From: CAYNND01 sp964398775
GTDB taxonomy: Bacteria > Patescibacteriota > Minisyncoccia > Phycocordibacterales > UBA2100
DNA: 63,072 bases
Assembly (NCBI GenBank): GCA_964398775.1
Contig: CAYNND010000007.1
Coordinates: 1-63,072, forward strand
Direction of reading: 5' to 3'
Part shown: one piece after another, positions 15,409-24,173 of the stretch
Layout of the letters: the number at the start of each line of letters is the position of its first letter
Numbering within the stretch: position 1 is the first letter of the stretch
Notes under the pieces: generated by a model
What the model saw: only the letters and a program-made list of their open reading frames with translations
Told to the model about the DNA's origin: nothing
Database searches by the model: none
Made by a program: the position numbers and the translations under genes

Positions 15409-15972
15409 ATGTCAGTGAACGCAGTGCGTGGAGAAAAAAAAGAACTTTCACTGCTTTCATTTATTCTTATAGTGATTGCGATAGTCGTTCCTGTTCGACT
15501 GTTCATTGCGAAGCCATTTATCGTCTCTGGCACATCAATGTCACCAACGTTTGAATCTTGGCACTATCTCATCATCGACCAAGTTACGTATCAACTTCGT
15601 CCGCCTGCACGTGGCGAAGTCATCGTCATGCGTTATCCACTTGATACGAGTAGGTACTTCATTAAGCGAATCATCGGACTCCCTGGTGAGACAGTAATCA
15701 TTGAAGGCTCTACGGTAATCATTAAAAACGAACAGCACCCAGACGGACTACCGCTTACTGAGCCATACATAGCAGATATAAACAAATCTGAGAATCATAT
15801 AGTCACACAACTTGCTGAAAATGAGTATTTTGTACTCGGCGATAACCGAGGAGCAAGCGCTGATTCACGATATTGGGGTACTTTGCCACGAGAAGACATC
15901 GTTGGGCGGGCATATGTACGCCTCTTTCCATTTACTCAGATAGATTATCTTCCTGGCGCACACACATTTTAA
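15409..15972 (+). CDS. lepB: Signal peptidase I
   Basis: 187 aa from the ATG at 15409. One N-terminal membrane segment (LSFILIVIAIVVPVRLFI), catalytic Ser in SGTSMSPT, catalytic Lys in YFIKRIIGLPGE, and the C-terminal GDNRGASADSRYWG box. Cleaves signal peptides, for example those of the pilin-like proteins in this window. TATACT at 15397-15402 ends exactly 6 nt before the ATG, selecting this start and implying a leaderless mRNA. Confidence 0.94.
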   Translation: MSVNAVRGEKKELSLLSFILIVIAIVVPVRLFIAKPFIVSGTSMSPTFESWHYLIIDQVTYQLRPPARGEVIVMRYPLDTSRYFIKRIIGLPGETVIIEGSTVIIKNEQHPDGLPLTEPYIADINKSENHIVTQLAENEYFVLGDNRGASADSRYWGTLPREDIVGRAYVRLFPFTQIDYLPGAHTF

Positions 15973-15974
15973 GT

Positions 15975-17144
15975 ATGATAAAACTTTCTCATACCAAGCA
16001 TGACGACACATCAAAAGTGTTACAGACTGCGGCTTCTGTTGCAGAACATTTTGGGTTTCGACCATTAAAATCAATGACGAGCACCATCGAGGGTAGCAAA
16101 GTATCTACTGAAGAGATTGATTTCATACAGAGCCATGAGCACTTTTTCATACCATCGGTAAAAGCGTTTGCTGAACGGTCAAGACATCTTCGCAGCAACC
16201 ATGCGCTCACCTATGAAGTGCACATGAAGGCACTCTCAAAGAAAAACCCTGCCGCTTTTTCACTCCACATCGCTGGGGTACGACGACCTATTGCTGAAGC
16301 AACACTTATCGCGACAGCACAAACCATTTTGAAGGAAATTGGTATCGAGCGGACCGTAGTCAAAGTGTCTTCATATGGAAACATCGATTCAAGCAACCGC
16401 TATAACCGCGACCTGACAGCATTCCTCCGCAAAATACTCGGTACAGCGACAACGCAAGCAATCGCAAAAGACATGACGAGCGCGCCGAGAAAAATATTTG
16501 CTCGCTTTGTTATCGAACAACACCCAAATGCAAAGCAGGCGCCGAATCCACTGGATTATCTTAATGATGACGCACGTGCACACCTCCGAGAAGTACTCGA
16601 GTACCTTGAATCAACAGGAATAGAGTACGAGCTCGATAATCGAGTTGTTGGCAGCGAACATGTCTATGACCAAACCATTTTTGAGATTCACCAAGTGCAT
16701 GATGACGGCTCAACACATGCAGTTGCACACGGTGGGCGCATGAATGTACTTTCTCGTAAGGCGTTTAAACAGCATGTTGATAGTGCGGGGATTGTTATTA
16801 CCTGCGAAGTAAAGGGTAAACTTCCGAAAGAGATAAAAGGCAAAGAACCAGCAAAGAGTAAAACACGCTTCTATTTTGCACATATAAGCAGTGAGGCAAA
16901 ACGCCTTACCTTGAAGATACTGAGTGCCCTCTACAAAGCACGTATTCCTGTCGGTCACGTAGTCACACAAGAGACATTGGGAGAACAGATGGTTGGCGCA
17001 AAAGATGCCACACACCTCATCATCATCGGACATAAAGAGGCAGTTGACGGAACGGTTATCGTCCGCGAGATAGTAACTCGAGTGCAAAAAATTGTCCCCC
17101 TCCCACAACTTGCTTCGTATTTAAAGAAGATTCAAGGTAATTGA
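15975..17144 (+). CDS. Histidyl-tRNA synthetase-like protein (degenerate)
   Basis: 389 aa, starting 2 nt after the lepB stop (coupled). The N-terminus VAEHFGFRPLKS and the C-terminal HGTP-type anticodon-binding fold (IPVGHVVTQETLGEQM ... DATHLIIIGHKE ... IVREI) place it in the HisRS family. The HisRS signature RGLDYY region is altered: IEYELDNRVVGSEHVYDQTIFEI stands where ELDPRLVRGLDYYT-type sequence is expected (seen as LDNRVVGSEHVYDQ). Motif 2 FRxE is also not evident. It may be a HisZ-like regulatory paralog or a drifted synthetase; aminoacylation cannot be assumed. Confidence 0.72.
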   Translation: MIKLSHTKHDDTSKVLQTAASVAEHFGFRPLKSMTSTIEGSKVSTEEIDFIQSHEHFFIPSVKAFAERSRHLRSNHALTYEVHMKALSKKNPAAFSLHIAGVRRPIAEATLIATAQTILKEIGIERTVVKVSSYGNIDSSNRYNRDLTAFLRKILGTATTQAIAKDMTSAPRKIFARFVIEQHPNAKQAPNPLDYLNDDARAHLREVLEYLESTGIEYELDNRVVGSEHVYDQTIFEIHQVHDDGSTHAVAHGGRMNVLSRKAFKQHVDSAGIVITCEVKGKLPKEIKGKEPAKSKTRFYFAHISSEAKRLTLKILSALYKARIPVGHVVTQETLGEQMVGAKDATHLIIIGHKEAVDGTVIVREIVTRVQKIVPLPQLASYLKKIQGN

Positions 17145-17168
17145 TTTTTTATTTTTTTGTGTTATAAT
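17141..17168 (+). promoter_or_regulatory. Promoter TTGATT-N16-TATAAT with TGTG extension
   Basis: TTGATT at 17141-17146 overlaps the stop codon of the HisRS-like gene; TATAAT at 17163-17168. The leader can fold TGCC/GGCA with an inner GG/CC pair near its 5' end. Confidence 0.82.
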
Positions 17169-17218
17169 ATACACAATGCCTTGGATAAGCCCTGGCAGGT
17201 AGCGGCGGAGAGCATGCC

Positions 17219-17503
17219 GTGTCTATCGTATCTCGCGGATTCTGGACAATCCTTTTCCTTGCTGTTGCAATGACGGCGCTGTACGTAACGCTGTTCCACT
17301 CGCACATGCACCCCGGGTGGACGCGTGCGGCTGGCCTCTTTGGCGGTCTTGCCTTCCTCGGCGCCGCCTTACGGTTTGCAAAATTCGGCACAGGAGATGC
17401 TCAAGAAAGATTCGGGAAGTCCGTAATGGTGGTATGCCTGCTGATGTTCGTCGGCATTCTTATCGCCAATACGGTCATACCTGACCTGCTGAAAATCAGG
17501 TGA
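17219..17503 (+). CDS. Hypothetical three-TM small membrane protein, GC-rich
   Basis: 94 aa, GTG start with GGCGGAG about 8 nt upstream. Three hydrophobic segments (residues about 8-26, 36-52 and 68-88) with a His-rich loop FHSHMHPGW. Family not recognised. Base composition and codon use are GC-richer than the flanking lepB/HisRS-like and bS21-like genes. Own strong promoter; a 12-bp stem follows the stop. Another member of the self-contained small-gene class. Confidence 0.7.
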   Translation: MSIVSRGFWTILFLAVAMTALYVTLFHSHMHPGWTRAAGLFGGLAFLGAALRFAKFGTGDAQERFGKSVMVVCLLMFVGILIANTVIPDLLKIR

Positions 17504-17512
17504 GGATTTCCC

Positions 17513-17546
17513 GAGGGGTCACGCCATGCGTCTTGCGTGGCCCCTC
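17513..17546 (+). terminator. Terminator-like 12-bp stem
   Basis: GAGGGGTCACGC pairs with GCGTGGCCCCTC (one G-T pair) around a 10-nt loop. There is no T-run directly after, only CACCTTTCT, so termination is probable but not certain. Confidence 0.55.
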
Positions 17547-17597
17547 CGCACCTTTCTATTGCCTATTTTTGATATTAATGATAGGATTCTGCCCATC

Positions 17598-17861
17598 ATG
17601 ACAATAAACGTAGTCATCCAAAAGACTGGAACAAAAACAACTGGACGCATGGTTCAGGAATTTACTCGAAAGGTACAATCAACGGGAATGGTCCGTTCTC
17701 TCCGAGATAAGCGATATCACGTACGCGACAGCGGCAAGCTTTCACGAAAGACAGTAGCGCTTCGCCGACTTGCTCGACGAACTGAAAACATCAGACTCGT
17801 GAAAGAAGGAAAACTTCAGCCAAAGACTCCACGAACACAACAGTTCTCAAAGAAGGACTAA
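17598..17861 (+). CDS. bS21-like ribosomal protein
   Basis: 87 aa from the ATG at 17598 (the frame opens at 17526 but the upstream part falls in the preceding stem). Basic protein: INVVIQKTGTKTTGRMVQEFTRKVQSTGMV has the pattern of bS21 (short strand, then a helix that would pack on the 30S platform), followed by LRDKRYHVRDSGKLSRK and more Arg/Lys helices. Longer than E. coli bS21 (71 aa), as in other CPR versions. Followed by a terminator. Confidence 0.65.
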   Translation: MTINVVIQKTGTKTTGRMVQEFTRKVQSTGMVRSLRDKRYHVRDSGKLSRKTVALRRLARRTENIRLVKEGKLQPKTPRTQQFSKKD

Positions 17862-17864
17862 CAC

Positions 17865-17889
17865 AAGGACCGCGAAAGCGGTCTTTTTT
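17865..17889 (+). terminator. Rho-independent terminator
   Basis: AAGGACCGC/GCGGTCTTT with loop GAAA and six T. Separates the bS21-like gene from ybeY, whose start lies only 6 nt further on. Confidence 0.85.
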
Positions 17890-17894
17890 CTCGC

Positions 17895-18299
17895 ATGCTT
17901 GATATCCGTATTACAACTACAGATGCGCCACAAATACCTTGGGAGAAAATCGCCCGGGGTGTCCTTGGTGCGTCCTACGAACTTTCACTGATACTGTGCG
18001 CAGATACTCTTGCACGTCGAGTAAACAAAGAGACGCGCAAAAAAACATATTCACCAAATGTGCTCTCCTTTCCAATGACAAGCACAGAGGGTGAAATCGT
18101 GCTCAACCTACGAAAAGCACAGCGTGAGGCGGCACAATACACTCACACATATACCGAACATGTGGTATACCTATTTATCCACGGCTTACTCCATTTGAAA
18201 GGAATGGATCATGGGGATACAATGGAGAACGCTGAGAAGCATTTTCTAAAGCGATTCAAAGATACATACAAACATGCGACACACCATCACAGGAATTGA
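17895..18299 (+). CDS. ybeY: Endoribonuclease YbeY
   Basis: 134 aa. The zinc-binding motif HGLLHLKGMDHG (H-x3-H-x5-H) is intact at residues about 96-107; upstream NVLSFPM matches the family's VLSFP strand. Acts in 16S rRNA 3'-end maturation and ribosome quality control. Its last 26 nt overlap the start of ftsA in another frame. Confidence 0.9.
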   Translation: MLDIRITTTDAPQIPWEKIARGVLGASYELSLILCADTLARRVNKETRKKTYSPNVLSFPMTSTEGEIVLNLRKAQREAAQYTHTYTEHVVYLFIHGLLHLKGMDHGDTMENAEKHFLKRFKDTYKHATHHHRN

Positions 18300-19431
18300 T
18301 ATCGGTACTGCATCAACTAAGGTTGTCATCTGTGAAGTGACAGACTCTCGTTCACTAAAAGTTATCGGAAGAGGTATCTCTCCATCAAGAGGTATAAAGG
18401 GTGGTTATATCAGTAATGTCCCTGAAGCTGCCGAATCTTTGAAAGCGGCAATCGCACAAGCTGAGACTGAGGCAAGCGTACGTGTCACCCATGCGTATGT
18501 TGCAATTGGGGGTATAGGTGTTGACGAACAACGTATCGCAACCGAAATTAACCTTGGAAAACACCCGCGTGCAGTTACCGAAGAAGATGTGCAGTACGCC
18601 ATCTCTCTTGCGCGAACAAAGGCTGAGCAGCAAGTTTCAAACAAGCGTATCATTCACGAGATTCCACTTTCAATGACCCTTGATGGTGCACATACACTTG
18701 GTTCAGTCGTTGAGCAGAAAGGACGGATATTGACGGCTGAAGTGCTCTTCGTTTTTGCTCATGAGCAGCATATTGATAAAACAATCGAAACTTGTGAAGA
18801 TGCCAACGTCGAAGTCATCGATGTTATGGCCTCACCGCTTGCTGCAAGCCTCGTACTCCTTAACAAAATGCAAAAAACTGCTGGATGCGCCCTCCTCTTA
18901 CTTGGTGCTGAGACTACCGCAGTTGCCGTTTTCGACGAAGGGCTCCCTGTTTCAGTAAAAGTGCTTCCGTTTGGTTCGCAATACATCACCGACGAGCTCG
19001 CACTCACGATGAAAATATCTCTCGAAGAAGCTGAACGCCTGAAGAAGAACTATCATACACAACTCACACACCCACGAAAGAAAGTCGCTCTTATTGTTGA
19101 GCGTAAAATAAAAGATGTTCTGAAGCGTGTGGCGATGCATCTTAAAACTGTTCCGCATGGTCAGCTTCTTCCAGCGGGTATATACCTCGCCGGAGGAGGT
19201 TCACATCTGTATCACCTTGTTGAATTTACTAAATCAACCTTGAAACTCCCTGTCGCTTTTGCGGAAACAAAGACTTCCGCGCAACGCACGCATCAGCGAG
19301 AACTCCTCTGCGCTGTCGCACACGGCATGTGTATTTTTGGTCATGAGCAAGAACTTGATCAATCCCCTTCTGTATCTCCGCGAGCCTTCCTCACAAAGGC
19401 AACACGATGGCTCAAGCAATTCCTTCCATAG
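18274..19431 (+). CDS. ftsA: Cell division protein FtsA
   Basis: 385 aa actin-fold ATPase. Phosphate 1 motif GIDIGTASTKVVICEV at the N-terminus, inserted 1C domain around DVMASPLAASLVLL, phosphate 2 region CALLLLGAETTAVAVF, and adenosine motif GIYLAGGGSHLYHL. C-terminal TRWLKQFLP is an amphipathic end fitting the membrane-targeting sequence. Tethers FtsZ to the membrane. A terminator separates it from ftsZ. Confidence 0.92.
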   Translation: MRHTITGIDIGTASTKVVICEVTDSRSLKVIGRGISPSRGIKGGYISNVPEAAESLKAAIAQAETEASVRVTHAYVAIGGIGVDEQRIATEINLGKHPRAVTEEDVQYAISLARTKAEQQVSNKRIIHEIPLSMTLDGAHTLGSVVEQKGRILTAEVLFVFAHEQHIDKTIETCEDANVEVIDVMASPLAASLVLLNKMQKTAGCALLLLGAETTAVAVFDEGLPVSVKVLPFGSQYITDELALTMKISLEEAERLKKNYHTQLTHPRKKVALIVERKIKDVLKRVAMHLKTVPHGQLLPAGIYLAGGGSHLYHLVEFTKSTLKLPVAFAETKTSAQRTHQRELLCAVAHGMCIFGHEQELDQSPSVSPRAFLTKATRWLKQFLP

Positions 19432-19455
19432 CAGTCGCTATTTCGCTCTGCATAT

Positions 19456-19480
19456 AAGCCATTTTAGTGGCTTTTTTTTT
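19456..19480 (+). terminator. Terminator between ftsA and ftsZ
   Basis: AAGCCA/TGGCTT with loop TTTTAG followed by nine T. TATACT at 19494-19499, about 25 nt before the ftsZ ATG, can serve as a separate -10 for ftsZ. Confidence 0.8.
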
Positions 19481-19524
19481 GAAAAGAAGGTGATATACTG
19501 AGTCAATTAACATCACACACGACT

Positions 19525-20751
19525 ATGAAACAGGTTCAGAACGAAATTGAAACATTTGCACGTATCCGCGTCATCGGCGTCGGAGGTTCTGGTGGCAACG
19601 CTGTAAACCACATGGTCAGTGAGAAAGTTCGTGGTGTGGAATTTATCGCTGTGAATACTGATGCTCAAGACCTCCACAAATCAAATGCAAAGAAGCGAAT
19701 CCATATCGGAAAAAAACTTACTCGTGGACTCGGTACTGGAATGAATCCAGACATCGGCGGTAGAGCAGCTGAAGAAACAAAAGAAGAACTCATCGAAGCA
19801 CTCAAAGGAACTGATATGGTTTTCGTCACGTGTGGTATGGGTGGTGGTACTGGTACTGGAGCAGCTCCTGTTGTTGCAAAGATTGCAAAGGACGCCGGTG
19901 CACTTACTATCGCAGTTGTAACTCGTCCATTTTCTTTTGAAGGACGACAACGCTCTGCCCTCGCTGAGGAAGGTATTGCGCGACTCGCATCTGAGGTTGA
20001 CGCTATGGTTGTCATACCAAATGATAAAATCTTTTCTATTGTTGAGCGAAACACAAGCGTAAAGCAGGCATTTGCACTGTGCGACGAGGTCTTGAGACAG
20101 TCAGTAGAAGGAATTACTGACCTCATTACCACACAGGGTATCATCAACGTAGATTTTGCTGACATACGAGCAATTATGGAGAATGCTGGCTCAGCACTCA
20201 TGGGTATCGGCCGCGCGTCTGGTGAGAAGCGTGCCGAAGAAGCTGCGCGTATGGCAATCAATTCCCCACTTTTGGATGTATCGATTGATGGCGCAACCGG
20301 TGTCCTCTTCTCTGTCACTGGCGGTGAAGACCTCTCAATGTTTGAAGTACAGGAAGCAGCAAAGATTATTACTGCTGCAGCAGACCAGAACGCGAAAATT
20401 ATCTTTGGAGCTGTCATAGACCCTACAATGAAGAAAGGGGAACTTAAAGTTACTGTTATCGCGACTGGCTTCCCGAAGGGTGAAAGTAGCCCGAAGCACA
20501 TCGAGGACCATCTCCAATCTCACTTTGCACAATCACGAAGCACTGAAAGAAAAAAGAATGAGGGTAGAATATACAACTCGCTCCCCGACACAGCGAACGA
20601 TACATTTGAGGATGTTGCAGATGATGAGGAGGATGCAGAACTTCCACCTACTCCACCACGCACACTTGAGCGTCGCGCGATTCAAGATGATGACGATTCA
20701 GATTGGGGCGGCTCGCTTCCATCTTTCCTTCGACGTTCAAAATTGAAGTAA
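19525..20751 (+). CDS. ftsZ: Cell division protein FtsZ
   Basis: 408 aa tubulin-like GTPase. GTP-binding: GVGGSGGNAVNHM near residue 20, the tubulin signature GGGTGTGAAPVVA near residue 110, NTDAQDL loop, and the T7 loop NVDFADIRAI. The C-terminal linker is acidic (DDEEDAELPPTPP); the last residues GSLPSFLRRSKLK resemble the conserved peptide that binds FtsA (PxFLR). Forms the division ring. Has its own short leader, unlike most genes here. Confidence 0.97.
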   Translation: MKQVQNEIETFARIRVIGVGGSGGNAVNHMVSEKVRGVEFIAVNTDAQDLHKSNAKKRIHIGKKLTRGLGTGMNPDIGGRAAEETKEELIEALKGTDMVFVTCGMGGGTGTGAAPVVAKIAKDAGALTIAVVTRPFSFEGRQRSALAEEGIARLASEVDAMVVIPNDKIFSIVERNTSVKQAFALCDEVLRQSVEGITDLITTQGIINVDFADIRAIMENAGSALMGIGRASGEKRAEEAARMAINSPLLDVSIDGATGVLFSVTGGEDLSMFEVQEAAKIITAAADQNAKIIFGAVIDPTMKKGELKVTVIATGFPKGESSPKHIEDHLQSHFAQSRSTERKKNEGRIYNSLPDTANDTFEDVADDEEDAELPPTPPRTLERRAIQDDDDSDWGGSLPSFLRRSKLK

Positions 20752-20753
20752 GC

Positions 20754-21185
20754 ATGGATTCAGTGCACGTTCCGTCTGCGCATCTCTCACAACGTAACGA
20801 AAAATACTTTGACATACTTGCGGCTGATGATTCATATCTCGGTTCTGATTTTGATTTGGTTAGGTACCAAGACGTCATACGCATGGGACATCACTTCACG
20901 GTAGAAGGTCTATCAAGCTCAACAAAATTACAAACTATAGTCGCACTACTTTTGAAAGGTATCCCTGAGGGAGCTTACACAGTCGAATCATACTTTACAG
21001 GGAGGCACGGGGTCATTAGAGATTTTTTGCAGAGTTTGAATATGACTGAGGAACAGTTTATCGCTCTGACACTACAAGAGCCGCACTTGCTTGAATTGGG
21101 TGTTTCGCCACATGTAATTATGCAGGTAGCAGATGCTTGTGAAAGGATTGAACGTACGTACGGCCGCCATGCAGCGCACGAGTAG
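20754..21185 (+). CDS. Hypothetical protein downstream of ftsZ
   Basis: 143 aa from the ATG at 20754, two nt after the ftsZ stop, so it is likely translationally coupled. No membrane segment. Contains FTVEGLSSSTKLQTIVALLLKGIPEGAYTVESYF (seen as LSSSTKLQTIVALLLKG and YTVESYF) and a helical C-terminus. I do not recognise the family. Position suggests, but does not show, a division-related role. Confidence 0.6.
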   Translation: MDSVHVPSAHLSQRNEKYFDILAADDSYLGSDFDLVRYQDVIRMGHHFTVEGLSSSTKLQTIVALLLKGIPEGAYTVESYFTGRHGVIRDFLQSLNMTEEQFIALTLQEPHLLELGVSPHVIMQVADACERIERTYGRHAAHE

Positions 21186-21222
21186 TAGAATTGTATCTCC
21201 CTGACTGCTATACTCTCATGCT

Positions 21223-22146
21223 ATGAAACTCGACTTAGTAATTATTGGAGGTGGCCCAGCAGGTGTCGCAGCAGGTATCTACGCTGCGCGAAAAAAGCTT
21301 AAAACTGTACTTATAACTGATGCATGGGGTGGGCAGAGCTCAGTTTCCGAAGATATTCAAAATTGGATAGGCACGCCGCACATTTCTGGAGCTGACCTCG
21401 GGAAAACACTGAAGGCGCACTTGGTGGAATACGCTGCAGACCAAGTGGAAATCGTAGAGGGCACTCGCGCTCAAAGTGTAGTTAAAACTGATGACGCATT
21501 TACCGTTACAACTTCTGCAGGAAAAACATACACGACAGCAACTGTACTTATTACTGCTGGTTCAGAACGCCGGAAACTGACCGCAAAAAACGCTGATACA
21601 TTTGAACACAAAGGGCTTACGTACTGCGCATCATGTGATGGGCCACTCTTTTCGGAGAGAGATGTTGTTGTTGTCGGTGGAGGCAATGCTGCATTTGAAA
21701 GTGCCGCGCAACTCCTTGCCTACACAAAATCAGTCACACTACTTAATCGTGGTGAAACTTTTCGAGCTGACCCAGTCACGGTAGAAAAAGTATCTGCACA
21801 TCCGAATATGCACATCATCAAGAACGTAGACATTCTTGAAGTAACTGGTGATGTGTTTGTACATGGACTTATATACAAGGATTCAAAGAGCGGAGAGACT
21901 GTCACGCTTCCTACCGATGGTATATTCGTGGAAATTGGGCTCCTCCCTAATACGCAGTTCCTGAACGGAATCGTCGCACTCAATGAAATTGGTCAAATTA
22001 AAATTGACCCGTGGACGCACAAAACATCAGTTGAAGGCATATGGGCTGCTGGTGATTGCACAAACGTGCTCTACCACCAAAACAACATCGCAGTCGGTGA
22101 TGCTGTGCGGGCACTTGAAGATATATACACTCACTTGCGCGCGTAA
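21223..22146 (+). CDS. trxB: Thioredoxin-disulfide reductase
   Basis: 307 aa. FAD site IIGGGPAGVAAGIYAARK, redox motif YCASCDGP (Cys-x-x-Cys, with Ser in place of the usual Thr), NADPH site VVVGGGNAAFESA, and C-terminal GIWAAGDCTN. Passes electrons from NADPH to thioredoxin-like proteins. First gene of a rightward unit next to three other thiol/redox genes. TATACT at 21209-21214 lies 8 nt before the ATG with no SD, so the mRNA is probably leaderless. Confidence 0.92.
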   Translation: MKLDLVIIGGGPAGVAAGIYAARKKLKTVLITDAWGGQSSVSEDIQNWIGTPHISGADLGKTLKAHLVEYAADQVEIVEGTRAQSVVKTDDAFTVTTSAGKTYTTATVLITAGSERRKLTAKNADTFEHKGLTYCASCDGPLFSERDVVVVGGGNAAFESAAQLLAYTKSVTLLNRGETFRADPVTVEKVSAHPNMHIIKNVDILEVTGDVFVHGLIYKDSKSGETVTLPTDGIFVEIGLLPNTQFLNGIVALNEIGQIKIDPWTHKTSVEGIWAAGDCTNVLYHQNNIAVGDAVRALEDIYTHLRA

Positions 22147-22147
22147 A

Positions 22148-24172
22148 CTAGACACCTTTCCAGTACTTCAGCGCTTTTGCAATAAGCATGCATGCAACAA
22201 GCAATGCGCCAGCCATAAATAATGGTGTGGTTTGTATGTGTACAGAAAAGTCTGTGAGGAACGCTGCCCTATCAACACTTGTGCCCGCAAGAATAAACAC
22301 AAATGCTCCAGGAATAATGCCTACACATGTTGTCCAGAAAAATGTTGCAGGCGAAATCTTCAAAGCACCACAGACAAAGTTCACCGCATCAAATGGAAGG
22401 AATGCAAAGCGAGTAATAAGCAGGTTGATTGCTAAGTCGCTATGAAGCATGTCAGAGAGTTGCTCGCCAAGTCGTGTGCGCAGTACTGAACCTGCAGCCA
22501 CTGTGCGAGCCATTGTATACGCCACCATTGCACTTGATGTTTCTGCGACAACAGTAAGAGCAAGCCCGTACCACAATCCAAACAATACGCCTGAAGCAAA
22601 CGTGAGTAGTGTCGCAGGAATAAATAGAAGTGGTCGAAACGAATAGCATATAATATACAGCACTGGTCCCAGTGGATGACTTGAGACAAATACAATAAAG
22701 GTTTTCAAGAGCTCGAGCGTACTCATACCACTCTGAAAACGAGCATAGCCAAAAGATGCACAAATAGTCACCCATATACTCAACGCGAAGATGCGCGCTC
22801 CAAACGTGCGAAAGAAAGCGCGAGCAACACTCATGGGGTTTCTGAGGCGCTCAATAACAATTGCGTCAGCTGCCCGCTTCAGTACATCTGCCTGAGTAGG
22901 ATATGCAAACACTTGTTTCGCGAGTGATTGAGCTTGTTCCCCATCACGGAGCGCTTGTGTGAGACGTGGAAGAATCTCCCCACCGTTTGTAAGAGCCACA
23001 GTACCTCCTAGAATGCGACCAGTAGCGCGAAGTGCATGGAGTATGACAAATCCCTGAGATGCCCCTGTAATGAGGGCTCTATCGTTTGTGGTCGCATCTA
23101 TACGTGCCGTAACGAGTTGATCCTCAGTATATTCCTTCAATAGCTCAGTGAGCGGCTCCCCGACGCGTGCGATTTCTACTTTAGTGTACAACGTCGAAGG
23201 AAGTGGCTCATGTCGGTACGAGACTTTCCACCACGGAAAGAGTACATTTCGAATGACTGACCTCCCTTCATTGTTTGCCCAGTGTGTAAAAGAAAGGTTT
23301 CCTTCAACACAATCACCAATAGCATATATATGTTTCTGCGAACTCTGGCAATATGCGTTAGTTAGAATTCCTTTTTTTGTGAGTACACCCGCCTTTTCGA
23401 GGTGCAATGAATCAAGCACAGGCGCCCTTCCAAGTGCTGTTAAGATGTGCGAGTATGTGACTGCAACCGTAGCACCGTCGTTCGTTTGTATATGCACTTG
23501 AGAATCATCAACTGACTGTATAGATGCAGAGCAATACACTGCAACCCCCAACGCTTCTAAATGCTTTCGAATCAGCACAGACGACTCGGGCTCTTCTCGT
23601 GGAATGAGTTGTGCATCTCTTTGAATAATACTTACTCGAGAACCAGCATATGCTGCCACTTCGGCTAGTTCGCAGCCAATGTAGCCCCCGCCAACAATCA
23701 CAAGGTCATCACTACCTCCTTGTAGTTCAAAAAACTCTTCGTTTGTAATCACTGACCCAGCACGAGCACCAGCGATTGTCATGCGTTGCGGCCGTGAGCC
23801 AGTAGCTATCACAATACTTCTCGCAGAATAATGCAATGAATCTACAGCAACTGTCCGTGAGTCTATAAAATGTGCTTCACCATGCACCACGATAAGCCCT
23901 TCATCTTGCAAAGCTGCATCGGATTCTGAATCTCTTATCTCCTGACGCACAGTACGCGCATGATCAAGTGCTTCTTTCAATCCACATCCTTGGTGTGCAC
24001 GAACATATGAAAGTGCTGCTTTTGAAGGCACACAGCCTACATTGGTACAGTCACCGCCAATTTCACTTTTCTCAATGAGGAGTATCTTTTTTCCTGCGCG
24101 AGCTAGTCCTCGCGCAACAGTGAGCCCTCCAGAGCCAGCACCAACGACAATACAATCAAAAACATCCTTCAT
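22148..24172 (-). CDS. Pyridine nucleotide-disulfide oxidoreductase fused to a VTT (TVP38/TMEM64) membrane domain
   Basis: 674 aa fusion. Residues 1-445: class I flavin disulfide reductase like mercuric reductase or dihydrolipoamide dehydrogenase, with VVGAGSGGLTVARGLARAG, the redox pair CTNVGCVPSK, VIVGGGYIGCELAEVAAYAG, IGDCVEGN and a dimerisation domain. Residues about 450-674: five or so membrane helices with the VTT/SNARE-associated pattern (SHPLGPVLYIICYSFRP, LLFIPATLLTFASGVLFG, FLPFDAVNFVCGALKISP). The C-terminal His-Pro of soluble reductases is not evident. It overlaps or abuts msrAB (1 nt apart) in one operon. Confidence 0.88.
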   Translation of the reverse strand: MKDVFDCIVVGAGSGGLTVARGLARAGKKILLIEKSEIGGDCTNVGCVPSKAALSYVRAHQGCGLKEALDHARTVRQEIRDSESDAALQDEGLIVVHGEAHFIDSRTVAVDSLHYSARSIVIATGSRPQRMTIAGARAGSVITNEEFFELQGGSDDLVIVGGGYIGCELAEVAAYAGSRVSIIQRDAQLIPREEPESSVLIRKHLEALGVAVYCSASIQSVDDSQVHIQTNDGATVAVTYSHILTALGRAPVLDSLHLEKAGVLTKKGILTNAYCQSSQKHIYAIGDCVEGNLSFTHWANNEGRSVIRNVLFPWWKVSYRHEPLPSTLYTKVEIARVGEPLTELLKEYTEDQLVTARIDATTNDRALITGASQGFVILHALRATGRILGGTVALTNGGEILPRLTQALRDGEQAQSLAKQVFAYPTQADVLKRAADAIVIERLRNPMSVARAFFRTFGARIFALSIWVTICASFGYARFQSGMSTLELLKTFIVFVSSHPLGPVLYIICYSFRPLLFIPATLLTFASGVLFGLWYGLALTVVAETSSAMVAYTMARTVAAGSVLRTRLGEQLSDMLHSDLAINLLITRFAFLPFDAVNFVCGALKISPATFFWTTCVGIIPGAFVFILAGTSVDRAAFLTDFSVHIQTTPLFMAGALLVACMLIAKALKYWKGV

Positions 24173-24173
24173 G

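Noticed and set aside
19665..20501. 278-codon open frame antisense to ftsZ
   Set aside because: It mirrors the conserved FtsZ frame, has no start signals and no recognisable protein features; a codon-bias shadow.
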